Below are positions 7,717 through 15,097 of a DNA stretch of 42,611 nt, piece by piece. A program made the position numbers and the translations under genes. Origin of the DNA: an uncultured Corynebacterium sp. (GTDB taxonomy: Bacteria > Actinomycetota > Actinomycetes > Mycobacteriales > Mycobacteriaceae). The stretch covers positions 1 through 42,611 of the forward strand of contig NZ_CABTZR010000015.1 of the NCBI RefSeq assembly GCF_902489365.1. The letters run 5' to 3'. Each line of letters begins with the position of its first letter. The first letter of the stretch is position 1. Below the pieces are notes generated by a model. That model was not told where the DNA came from, searched no databases, and saw only the letters and a list, made by a program, of their open reading frames with translations.

Positions 7717-9215
7717 TGCCGCACGGAGTACGCACCCGGACGCCCCACATCGCGCTGCTCTCGGCGGTACTTATCAGCGCGTCCACGCTCAGTGGTTGCG
7801 CGAGCACCACCAGCGGGGACGATGCGAAGCTCAAGGTGGTGGCGACGACGCCGATTCTCGGGGACGTCGCCAAGCACGTGGCCGGGGACGATGCCGCGGT
7901 GACCACGTTGATTCCCGCGGGCAAGGACCCACACACCTTTGAGCCGAGCTTGCGCTCGGTGCGAGATGTCGCCAACGCGGATGTGCTGCTGGCCAATGGT
8001 TTTCTCCTCGAGCCGCAGAACCTGCTGAAGACGCTGCGGGAATCATCGGATGTGCCGGTCACCGAGGTAGCGGACCAAGCGTCCACGCGCGGGGCCCGTC
8101 TCGTGCCGTTGGTGGAAAACGTTGTTCTCGATGCCGTGTGGCTGGGGCTGCGCGTGCGCAATGCCCCGCCGGGTACAACGAGCGTCGACATGCGCCTGCT
8201 CGATGCCGAGGGGCCAGGCGATGTTGCGGCCTACGTCGTATCCACATTTGGCACGCCCGAAGCACTCTTCAACACGGCTGATGGTCGGGATGAACGCGAC
8301 GATTCCACAACGCTGCCAGCCAACGCCCACACACACGTCTCGTGGGCTTTCACCAAGCCGGGCATATACCGTCTCACTTTTGGCGCAACGGATAGCTCAC
8401 CGCAGGAATTCACGGTGGCCGTGGGCGTACAGCCACCTGATGGAATGACTTCCCTGGATGCGGGCCACGTAGATATCACCGCGGACCTGTCCACGGGCGA
8501 GCTCGACTTGGAGGATCAAGGCGAAGGTTTCGACCCGCGCGCCACGGCGTTGAGCATTCCCAACTCCACCCTGCAGCAGATACCACCGGACCCGGCCTAC
8601 CGCTTCCTGGGGCGCTCGGGTGAAGAGACCTACCTGCTGCCTCAGGCTGTCCTGGGCAAGCACATCCATGGCGAGGTTGACCCGCACCTGTGGCACAACG
8701 CGGCCAACGGCATCAGCTATGCCGAGGTCATCGCCGAGCAACTGGCCTTGGCGGATCCATCCCACGGCGCGGAGTATCGGGAGCGCGCTCAGATCTACAT
8801 CGAGCAGTTGCACGACGCGGACGCGGAGGTGCGGCGGCTCATCGAAGACATCCCGGAGCGCAATCGGCACTTGGTCACACCTCATCACGGCTATGCCTAC
8901 CTGAAACAAGGTTATGGACTTGACATTGCAGGATTCGTCACCCCCAACCCGGCCATCGAGCCTTCACCGCGGGACGTCATCGCCCTGCGCCGCACGCTGG
9001 AGAATCTCCAACTGCCCGCGGTCTTCGTCGAACCTACCCAACAGGCCAGCGCCGATGTCATCCGTGAGGCTGCCGAATCCCTAGGGATCGCGGTGTGCCC
9101 CATCTACGGCGACACTCTCGATGACACCGTCCCCACGTATCTCGACCTCCTGCGATTCAACGCACACTCACTCAATCGCTGCTTAGGCAGCACCACGAAG
9201 GAAACTCATGTCTAA
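7716..9215 (+). CDS. Metal-type ABC receptor lipoprotein with inserted choice-of-anchor M domain
   Basis: This 499-residue lipoprotein has lipobox LSGC (Cys28). Its two outer parts match cluster-9 (ZnuA/TroA) zinc/manganese receptors: KVVATTPILGDVAKHVAGD at the start, DPHTFEPS (H73), DPHLW (H324), TPHHGYAYL (H390/H391), VFVEP (E439) and IYGDTL (D466). These are candidate metal ligands. Between about residues 125 and 315 sits a foreign domain related to the surface proteins of this operon. Its order is changed: the VWLGL and HTHVSWAFTKPGIY half (residues 140-235) comes first, and the GHVD to YLLPQ half (250-310) second. This agrees with the TIGR03772-type receptors. The start overlaps the previous stop (TAATG). 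The receptor should pass metal to the permease encoded at 10819-11715. Zn versus Mn cannot be decided. Confidence 0.9.
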   Translation: MPHGVRTRTPHIALLSAVLISASTLSGCASTTSGDDAKLKVVATTPILGDVAKHVAGDDAAVTTLIPAGKDPHTFEPSLRSVRDVANADVLLANGFLLEPQNLLKTLRESSDVPVTEVADQASTRGARLVPLVENVVLDAVWLGLRVRNAPPGTTSVDMRLLDAEGPGDVAAYVVSTFGTPEALFNTADGRDERDDSTTLPANAHTHVSWAFTKPGIYRLTFGATDSSPQEFTVAVGVQPPDGMTSLDAGHVDITADLSTGELDLEDQGEGFDPRATALSIPNSTLQQIPPDPAYRFLGRSGEETYLLPQAVLGKHIHGEVDPHLWHNAANGISYAEVIAEQLALADPSHGAEYRERAQIYIEQLHDADAEVRRLIEDIPERNRHLVTPHHGYAYLKQGYGLDIAGFVTPNPAIEPSPRDVIALRRTLENLQLPAVFVEPTQQASADVIREAAESLGIAVCPIYGDTLDDTVPTYLDLLRFNAHSLNRCLGSTTKETHV

Positions 9216-10101
9216 TCGCACCATCCACACACTAGGCACGTCCCTGGCGGCAACGCTGACCGCTGCGGCGCTGGCTTTCGCGCCGGTGACTGCTTCGGCC
9301 GGTGATCTGGCCCAGGTTGTGAGCGCCGATGAAGAGGTAGCCGCACCTGGGACAGAGGCCACCATCGACCACGGTCACGTGGACCTCGGGCTACTGCTTG
9401 TCGACGGGCAGGCCCAGTTCCTCGCCCGCGACGATTCGGCAGCCACGCCGGTATGGCGTGATCCTGCTGACGTGGTCTTCGACGTCGGCGACAATGCCCA
9501 GCTCACCCTTCCGGAGGACAAAGCCTTTTCCTTTGTCGGCGCCGAGCCTGGATCGCAGGTGTGGGTCGTTCCCCAAACCGAACAAGCCGACGTGCCCTGG
9601 CTGGGCTGGAATACCCAGGCGCCTTCCTTAGAAGAAAACGTCGAACGCGGAGTAACTATGGAGTTCCTTGGACACCAGGGGCCGGGCGAATTCTCCCTCT
9701 TCCTACAGAACGGCGGCTTCGAAGAACCGCAGCTGCTGTGGTCCACCGCGACCGAGGCCGCGGACGGTTTCTGGGTGGACCTGGGCACGCACACGCACGC
9801 CAACTGGGTCTTCACCGAACCCGGCATCCACCAGGTTCGGGTCCGCATGAGCGGTGAGGGCGCGGGCGAAAGCGCGGGCAGCGAGGTGGCAGCCGAGGCC
9901 ACGTTGACCTTCGCCGTCGGTGCAGGCACCGACGGCGCGCAGGCACACGCCGCACAATGGGATCCGAGCGCCGAGTTCTCAGATGCCTCGGCGGGCACCG
10001 CGGTTCCGGTGTGGGTCTGGGCGCTCGCCGGCGCGGGCCTACTCGTCCTCGTCGGGGCTGTGTTCGCGGTGCTACGCGCGAAAGGCGGGCGCCGTGGCTA
10101 A
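9208..10101 (+). CDS. Single-domain choice-of-anchor M surface protein
   Basis: This 297-residue protein starts at ATG 9208, 8 bp inside the receptor gene, behind GAAGGAA. A signal peptide (cleavage near ASA-GD, residue 31) is followed by one choice-of-anchor M domain (about 52-238): GHVDLGLLL (56-59), FSFVG, WVVPQTEQADVPWLGWNTQ, GPGEFSLF, and HTHANWVFTEPGIH (H195, H197). A short linker leads to a membrane helix (266-289) and a basic AKGGRRG tail. It has no charged stalk, unlike two of the sister proteins, so its domain should sit closest to the membrane. The gene lies between the receptor and the ATPase gene. A direct partner role for the transporter is inferred from this position and from the shared domain. 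Confidence 0.82.
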   Translation: MSNRTIHTLGTSLAATLTAAALAFAPVTASAGDLAQVVSADEEVAAPGTEATIDHGHVDLGLLLVDGQAQFLARDDSAATPVWRDPADVVFDVGDNAQLTLPEDKAFSFVGAEPGSQVWVVPQTEQADVPWLGWNTQAPSLEENVERGVTMEFLGHQGPGEFSLFLQNGGFEEPQLLWSTATEAADGFWVDLGTHTHANWVFTEPGIHQVRVRMSGEGAGESAGSEVAAEATLTFAVGAGTDGAQAHAAQWDPSAEFSDASAGTAVPVWVWALAGAGLLVLVGAVFAVLRAKGGRRG

Positions 10102-10822
10102 TCCCTTCATCTCAATCAACGACCTAGCAGTGTCGCTCTCTGGCCGCCGAGTCATCGACGGCGCATGCTTCGACGTCGACCCCGGCGAGTTTATTGGACT
10201 TCTCGGACCGAACGGGGCCGGTAAGACCACGCTGATGCGCGCCGTCCTGGGGCTGGTCCCCTTCACCGGCACCATCGACGTCACCACCTCGTTGGGATAC
10301 GTCCCGCAACGCCACGACGTGGAGTGGGACTTCCCCATCAGCGTGGCCAAGGCGGTGCTCAGCGGGCGCACGGGAATGGTGGGCTGGTTCCGGCGGCCGG
10401 GCCGTGCTGACAAGCAGGCTGCCCGCCGCGCCATCGAGTTGACCAACTTGGAAGAGTTCGCACAGCGCCCCATCGCGCAACTGTCCGGCGGCCAACGCCA
10501 GCGCGTCCTCATCGCCCGCGCTCTGGCCTGCGAGCCCGAGGTGCTGCTTCTCGACGAGCCCTTTACCGGCCTCGACGCTCCCAACACCGAGGAGCTACTC
10601 ACTCTTTTCCAGAATCTCACCGACCAGGGAAGCAGCGTGGTCATGTCCACGCACAACCTCTCCGAGGCCGCGCATTCGTGTTCGCGCCTCGTGCTCTTTA
10701 ACCGGGGGATCGTCGCGGACGGGCCCGCGGAAGCCCTGCGCCTGACCCCGCAGCCGTGGAGCGAGACCTTCGGGGTATCGGCCTCTTCACCGCTGCTCTC
10801 TGCGATTGGGGTGGCGGCATGA
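10094..10822 (+). CDS. ABC transporter ATP-binding protein (metal type, anchored-repeat system)
   Basis: This 242-residue cytoplasmic ATPase starts at GTG 10094, overlapping the previous gene by 8 bp, behind AAAGGCGGG. All motifs are intact: Walker A GPNGAGKTT (residues 38-46), Q-loop YVPQ (Q72), signature LSGGQ (130-134), Walker B VLLLDE (150-155) and H-loop STHN (H187). Its size and the PQRHDVEWDFPISV segment after Walker A are typical of ZnuC/MntB-like ATPases (TIGR03771-type). Its stop overlaps the permease ATG (ATGA at 10819). It powers uptake through the permease and receptor encoded around it. Confidence 0.95.
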   Translation: MANPFISINDLAVSLSGRRVIDGACFDVDPGEFIGLLGPNGAGKTTLMRAVLGLVPFTGTIDVTTSLGYVPQRHDVEWDFPISVAKAVLSGRTGMVGWFRRPGRADKQAARRAIELTNLEEFAQRPIAQLSGGQRQRVLIARALACEPEVLLLDEPFTGLDAPNTEELLTLFQNLTDQGSSVVMSTHNLSEAAHSCSRLVLFNRGIVADGPAEALRLTPQPWSETFGVSASSPLLSAIGVAA

Positions 10823-11715
10823 TCGACATTTCGCTTGTTGAGTTCTTCCAGGACCTGGCCAATCCGCACCTGGACTTTTTGGCCCGCGCGGTCGGCATCT
10901 CCATCCTCGCGGCGATCGTGTGCGGGGTGGTGGGGTGCTACGTCGTGCTGCGCGGCATGGCCTTTATCGGCGATGCCGTCTCCCACGCGGTGTTCCCGGG
11001 GCTGGCTATCGCTTTCGTGCTCCAGGGCTCAGTGCTGCTCGGCGGCGCCGTGGCGGGCTGCACCGTCGCCGTGCTCATCGCATGCTTCTCCCAGCGGCGC
11101 ACGGTCCGCGAGGACTCCGTCATCGGTATCTTCTTCGCCGCATCCTTTGCGCTGGGCATGGTCATTATCTCCCGGGTGGAGGGCTATACGGCCTCGCTCA
11201 CGAGCTTCCTCTTCGGATCGCTGACGGGTGTCTCCCGTGCCGATCTCTACACCGCGTTCGCCGTCACGGTGCTCATCGTTGGGGCCGTGGTCTTGCTCGG
11301 CCCCCAGCTCACCGCCACGTGCCTGGACAAAGAGACTGCCCGCGCGATGGGGCTGCCCGTCTTTGCTCTGGACATCGTCCTCTACCTCTGCGTCACCGGC
11401 GCGGTGGTCATCTCTGTGGGCACCATCGGCAACGTCCTCGTGCTCGCCTTACTCATTACCCCAGCGGCCACGGCGCGGCTGCTCTGTGACTCGCTGGGGT
11501 CGATGATGATCGCCTCCGCGGCCATCGGTTCGCTCGGCAGCTTCTTCGGCATCTATCTGGCGTGGGCCATCGATCTTCCCGCTGGGGCGACCATCGTGCT
11601 GCTGCTTACTGTTTGCTTCCTCGCGGCGTGGGCGCTGTCCCCTCTTCTGCATTCTCGTCGTGCCACGGCGTCCTCCCCGCACCCCTCTGATTCAAAGGAG
11701 TCCCTGTCCGCATGA
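10819..11715 (+). CDS. ABC-3 family metal permease (anchored-repeat system)
   Basis: This 298-residue permease begins at ATG 10819, overlapping the ATPase stop. An upstream extension of the frame to 10756 lies inside the ATPase gene and is unlikely. It has about eight membrane helices and the ABC-3 (ZnuB/TroC/MntC) signatures GDAVSHAVFPG near residue 50, RAMGLPVFALD and LLITPAATARLL. The C-terminus is a short Ser/His/Lys cytoplasmic tail. It is the membrane channel for the receptor lipoprotein, probably a homodimer as usual in this family. The ATGA overlap with the next surface gene (11712) supports one transcript for all seven genes. Confidence 0.94.
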   Translation: MIDISLVEFFQDLANPHLDFLARAVGISILAAIVCGVVGCYVVLRGMAFIGDAVSHAVFPGLAIAFVLQGSVLLGGAVAGCTVAVLIACFSQRRTVREDSVIGIFFAASFALGMVIISRVEGYTASLTSFLFGSLTGVSRADLYTAFAVTVLIVGAVVLLGPQLTATCLDKETARAMGLPVFALDIVLYLCVTGAVVISVGTIGNVLVLALLITPAATARLLCDSLGSMMIASAAIGSLGSFFGIYLAWAIDLPAGATIVLLLTVCFLAAWALSPLLHSRRATASSPHPSDSKESLSA

Positions 11716-13016
11716 ATATCCGTCCCCTCACCTTGACCGCTGCCGCCGCTATCGCCCTGAGCTCGCCGACGATGATTGCTTCTGCAGCGCCCGCTGTCGC
11801 CGCGGAGCGCGCAAGCGAGTCCTCCTGCGATGCCAGCTCTCTGCATGCCTTTAGCCGCGGGCACCAGGACCTCGCGCTGGTGGGAGATTCTGGCAACATC
11901 TCCTTTATCGCCCGCGACGATGAGTCCGGCAAGGACTACGACTCTGGCGAGTTCTACATAGAGGTCGGCAGCAACGCCGCCTTCGATGAGTCAGCCGGAA
12001 GCGATATCCCGTCGAGTGGTTGGCAGATCCCCCAAACCCAAGACCCGGCCATCCCCTGGCTTGGTTTCAACACCAGCTACCTCGACCCGGCAACCGCTGA
12101 GGGCGCTACCCTGTCGCTGACGCTGCACAGCGCACCGGAAGGCGGACGTATGGTCGGTTTCCAAAACTCCCTGGGTGCAGCACCCACCGTCCTCTTTGAC
12201 TCGGAAGACCCAGACATCACCTGGAACTACCCCGATCATTTCCACAGCCACACCGGGATCATTTTCACCGAGCCAGGCGCCTATGCCGCAACCTTCACGT
12301 TTACGCTCAACGACGGCGCGGAGCATTCCATCGACGTGCCCTTCCTCGTAGGTGGATCAGACTCTGACGAGCTGTGTCAACTGGACTGGGGTGCCAGTGC
12401 CGGTGCTGGACAGGGCTCTGGTTCGGGCAGCGCGAAGAACCGTCCGCAGAAGTTGGCCAAGGAGATCAACGACACCTCCAAGTCCATCGCTCAATTAGAC
12501 AAGACGATGGATAAAACCTTCAAGGAGGCCGAGACCGTCCTCAACGGTGGCAAGCCCTCCGCGGCGAGAGACGCCAAAGACTCGAAGCAGTCTGAGCGCT
12601 CCGCGCGAAGTACCGAAAAGAAGCCCGCCGCAGATGCTTCTGAAAGAAGCCAACGTCCTGAGACGCAGGGCCAGCGCGCCCCTCAGAACGGACCATCCCA
12701 CACTGTGGAACAACAGAGAGATTCCACACATCGGAACACCTCGAACGGGCGCTCTGCTACTCGTGCGAAAGAGTCCGAGAGTACCGCTGCGCCCAAGAAG
12801 GAACGAAGCACCAAGCATGCCGCCGCGGCGCAGCGCCCCGCCCCGGGCACGGAGGAACAGCAGGCTGGAAGCGCAAACATCCAGGCTATGAGCTATGGCG
12901 CACCGATGGCCGGCTTCTGGGCGGGCTTCCTTGCGGGCATGGGTTCCCTTGCTCTTCTCCTCGGTATTGGGCTGTTCATCGCTGTGCAGTTCTTCCGCCC
13001 GCGCAACCGCGACTAG
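11712..13016 (+). CDS. Choice-of-anchor M surface protein with long charged stalk
   Basis: This 434-residue protein closes the operon; its ATG overlaps the permease stop. A signal peptide (to about AVAA, residue 31) is followed by a divergent choice-of-anchor M domain (39-222): GHQD (50-53), IPQTQDPAIPWLGFNTS, and HSHTGIIFTEPGAY (H178, H180). The usual Trp before FT is Ile here. Cys39 and Cys222 bracket the domain and could form a disulfide. Next come an amphipathic stretch (about 247-278), a long Lys/Arg/Glu/Ser/Gln stalk (280-390), a membrane helix (about 398-426) and the tail RPRNRD. There is no LPXTG motif. Its stalk is the longest of the set, so its domain could reach furthest out through the wall. 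That is an inference from length. Confidence 0.8.
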   Translation: MNIRPLTLTAAAAIALSSPTMIASAAPAVAAERASESSCDASSLHAFSRGHQDLALVGDSGNISFIARDDESGKDYDSGEFYIEVGSNAAFDESAGSDIPSSGWQIPQTQDPAIPWLGFNTSYLDPATAEGATLSLTLHSAPEGGRMVGFQNSLGAAPTVLFDSEDPDITWNYPDHFHSHTGIIFTEPGAYAATFTFTLNDGAEHSIDVPFLVGGSDSDELCQLDWGASAGAGQGSGSGSAKNRPQKLAKEINDTSKSIAQLDKTMDKTFKEAETVLNGGKPSAARDAKDSKQSERSARSTEKKPAADASERSQRPETQGQRAPQNGPSHTVEQQRDSTHRNTSNGRSATRAKESESTAAPKKERSTKHAAAAQRPAPGTEEQQAGSANIQAMSYGAPMAGFWAGFLAGMGSLALLLGIGLFIAVQFFRPRNRD

Positions 13017-13074
13017 TCCCCTAAGGGCGGGCACCCCGCATAAGGAGTGGATCTGGTTTCGGTAAGAAGGAAAG

Positions 13075-13095
13075 AAGGAACTAGAGTTATTCCTT
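13075..13095 (+). promoter_or_regulatory. Ribosome-binding-site hairpin before the isochorismate synthase gene
   Basis: AAGGAA (13075-13080), the only good ribosome-binding sequence, pairs perfectly with TTCCTT (13090-13095), which ends right before ATG 13096. The loop is 9 nt. In the folded mRNA the binding site would be hidden; the site itself is also unusually far (16 nt) from the ATG unless the hairpin brings it closer. Either effect could control translation. Confidence 0.35.
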
Positions 13096-14199
13096 ATGTG
13101 TGAAAACAGACCCTCCACCGCCCCCGACTTCCTCCTGTCCCGCGCGACTGGGTCTGTGCGTACCCAAGGTTCGGCTGCGACCTTCAGCGATGTCGATGCC
13201 GCCGTAGCCCAGCTGCGTGCGGGCACAGTTCCGATGATCGTCGGCGCGCTTCCCTTCCACAAGGGAGATCCGGCCGCCTTGACAGTCCCGCGCAGCATTA
13301 TCCGCGAGGACGGACCGCTCGAGCCGCACGCCTACTACCGCAGCGGCACGCTCAACGCGCGGGTTACCGGTTTCGATCCGGAACCGGAGGAACACCTGCG
13401 CCGCATTGAAGCAGCCATCGCCACCATCGAAGCCTCCAAGCTGGACAAGGTAGTCCTCGCCCGCGCCGTTGACATTGAGTTCAACGCCCCTGTCGATCCG
13501 CTCCTCGTCGCCGCGCGGCTGATCGACCTGTCCTCCCATCGCGATGGTTTCATCACCGACCTCACCCCGGCGGGACGACCCGGAGCGATGCTCGTGGGCT
13601 CTTCCCCGGAGGTGCTCATCAAGAAGCAGGGTTCAACGGTCACGGCCTTCCCCCTGGCCGGATCCGCGCCCCGGCAGGCGGATAAAGCACGCGACATCAT
13701 GGCAGGTCAGGACCTGCACAATTCCGAGAAGGATTTGCGCGAGCATGCCTTCGTCGTGGACCATATCCGCCGGATTCTGCAGCCGCTGTGCGCGACCCTT
13801 GACGCCCCCACCACCCCGCAGCTGACCTCCACGAACGAGATGTGGCATCTGGGAACCCCGATTGCGGGAACACTGAAGAATTCGGACATCACCGCGCTCG
13901 AACTCGCGGAGCTGGTCTACCCCACCCCCGCTATCTGCGGCACCCCCACCGAAGCTGCGCAGGCGCTCATCGAAACTGCTGAGACCGACCGCGGCTTCTA
14001 CGCCGGAGCAGTTGGCTGGTGCGATGATTCCGGTGACGGCGAATACATGGTGGCCATCCGCTGCGCAGAGGTCGCGGGCGATGGCCTGTCCGCCCGCGCG
14101 TGGGCGGGCGGAGGAATCGTTGTGGATTCCGACCCGACGGCCGAGCTTCAGGAAACCACGGCGAAGCTGCGCACTATCCTCCGCGCGCTCAACCTCTAG
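13096..14199 (+). CDS. Isochorismate synthase (chorismate-binding family)
   Basis: This 367-residue protein belongs to the MenF/EntC/DhbC chorismate-utilising family, which converts chorismate to isochorismate for menaquinone or catechol siderophores. Family landmarks are KVVLARAVDIEF (base region), GSSPEVLIKKQG, FPLAGSAPR, the EKDLREHAFVVD helix, and HLGTPIAGTL with TPAICGTPTEAA towards the C-terminus, then FYAGAVGWCDDSGDGEYMVAIRCAE. Length is normal for EntC-type enzymes. It stands alone on the plus strand, 79 nt after the transporter operon, and converges on the FAH-family gene. No other men or siderophore genes are in view, so the end product is open. The start is ATG 13096. Confidence 0.9.
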   Translation: MCENRPSTAPDFLLSRATGSVRTQGSAATFSDVDAAVAQLRAGTVPMIVGALPFHKGDPAALTVPRSIIREDGPLEPHAYYRSGTLNARVTGFDPEPEEHLRRIEAAIATIEASKLDKVVLARAVDIEFNAPVDPLLVAARLIDLSSHRDGFITDLTPAGRPGAMLVGSSPEVLIKKQGSTVTAFPLAGSAPRQADKARDIMAGQDLHNSEKDLREHAFVVDHIRRILQPLCATLDAPTTPQLTSTNEMWHLGTPIAGTLKNSDITALELAELVYPTPAICGTPTEAAQALIETAETDRGFYAGAVGWCDDSGDGEYMVAIRCAEVAGDGLSARAWAGGGIVVDSDPTAELQETTAKLRTILRALNL

Positions 14200-14207
14200 A
14201 GCAGCGC

Positions 14208-15026
14208 CTAAGCGCGCTCAATCGGGTTGGTCAGGCTGCCCACACCAGGGATCTCAATTTCGATGGTATCGCCCGGAACCATCGGGGCCGTACCCGCCGG
14301 GGAGCCGGTGGTGATGACATCGCCCGGCAGCAGGGTGTAGGACTGCGAGATCTCAGCGATAACATCGCCCATCTTCACAATCATCTGGTCGGTGTTGGAG
14401 TCCTGCTTCTGCTCGCGCTGGCCATCGTGCGTGAGGTACGCGTTGATCTTCTGATCGTCAAGATTGATGCAGTCCAGGTCCGTCTCAATCCACGGGCCCA
14501 GCGGGCAGAAGGTGTCGATGCCCTTCGCGCGTGCCCACTGGCCATCCTGGAACTGCAGGTCACGCGAAGAAACATCGTTACAAATGGTGTAGCCGACGAC
14601 GTGGTCGCGCCACTTCTCTGGGTCGATATTCTTCGAGACCTTGGAGATCACCACGGCGAGCTCGCCCTCGAACTCCACGTTGGTGGCGAACTCCGGAATC
14701 TTGATGGGCGCACCCGGGCCAATGACCGCGGTGGAAGGCTTGATGAAGATCGTCGGCGGCAGGTGCTCGGCAGACTCCTTGAAGACCTCCGCCACGTGGT
14801 CGGCGTAGTTGCGGCCGAGCGCTACGACCTTGGTCGGCAGGGTCGGCGCCAGCAAGCGCGCCTCACTCAGCGGCCACTCGCGGCCAGTGGGCTCCGGTGG
14901 CGTAAACGGGGTGCCGGAAATTTCCTTGGCCACCAGCTGATCCAGCGGGGCGTCGGCGGGACCATCGATGATGGCAAAACAGATACCTTCGGTGTGAGCA
15001 ATTCGTCCTAAACGCATAACGGCCAT
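14208..15026 (-). CDS. FAH-family protein, oxaloacetate decarboxylase-like
   Basis: This 272-residue protein of the fumarylacetoacetate hydrolase superfamily shows FIKPSTAVIGPGAPI, then the metal-binding glutamates in VEFEGELAVVISK, then GYTICNDVSSRDLQFQDGQW and DVITTGSPAGTAP. In C. glutamicum the gene at the matching place (cg1458, from memory) encodes a divalent-metal-dependent oxaloacetate decarboxylase, so that activity is likely; older names call such proteins 2-hydroxyhepta-2,4-diene-1,7-dioate isomerases. I chose ATG 15026 (MAVMRLGRIAH), with a weak GCGAG upstream; ATG 15017 is possible. It is convergent with the isochorismate synthase gene and follows the exonuclease gene on the same strand. 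Confidence 0.85.
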   Translation of the reverse strand: MAVMRLGRIAHTEGICFAIIDGPADAPLDQLVAKEISGTPFTPPEPTGREWPLSEARLLAPTLPTKVVALGRNYADHVAEVFKESAEHLPPTIFIKPSTAVIGPGAPIKIPEFATNVEFEGELAVVISKVSKNIDPEKWRDHVVGYTICNDVSSRDLQFQDGQWARAKGIDTFCPLGPWIETDLDCINLDDQKINAYLTHDGQREQKQDSNTDQMIVKMGDVIAEISQSYTLLPGDVITTGSPAGTAPMVPGDTIEIEIPGVGSLTNPIERA

Positions 15027-15097
15027 ACTACTCGCAAGGATTTTTAACTCACGATCAGGGGTCTGCAGTAAAGGTTGCAAAGAAAGCATTGTCTATC

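Noticed and set aside
10756..10818. Longer start for the permease at 10756
   Set aside because: This upstream part lies within the ATPase gene and adds no membrane helix; ATG 10819 with ATGA overlap is typical of the operon.
4276..13016. LPXTG sortase signals in the four surface proteins
   Set aside because: I checked the C-termini: each has a membrane helix and basic tail but no LPXTG-like motif, so sortase anchoring is not supported.
14100..15011. 303-codon plus-strand frame opposite the FAH-family gene
   Set aside because: The minus-strand protein is a clear family match; the opposite product is Arg-rich and without similarity.
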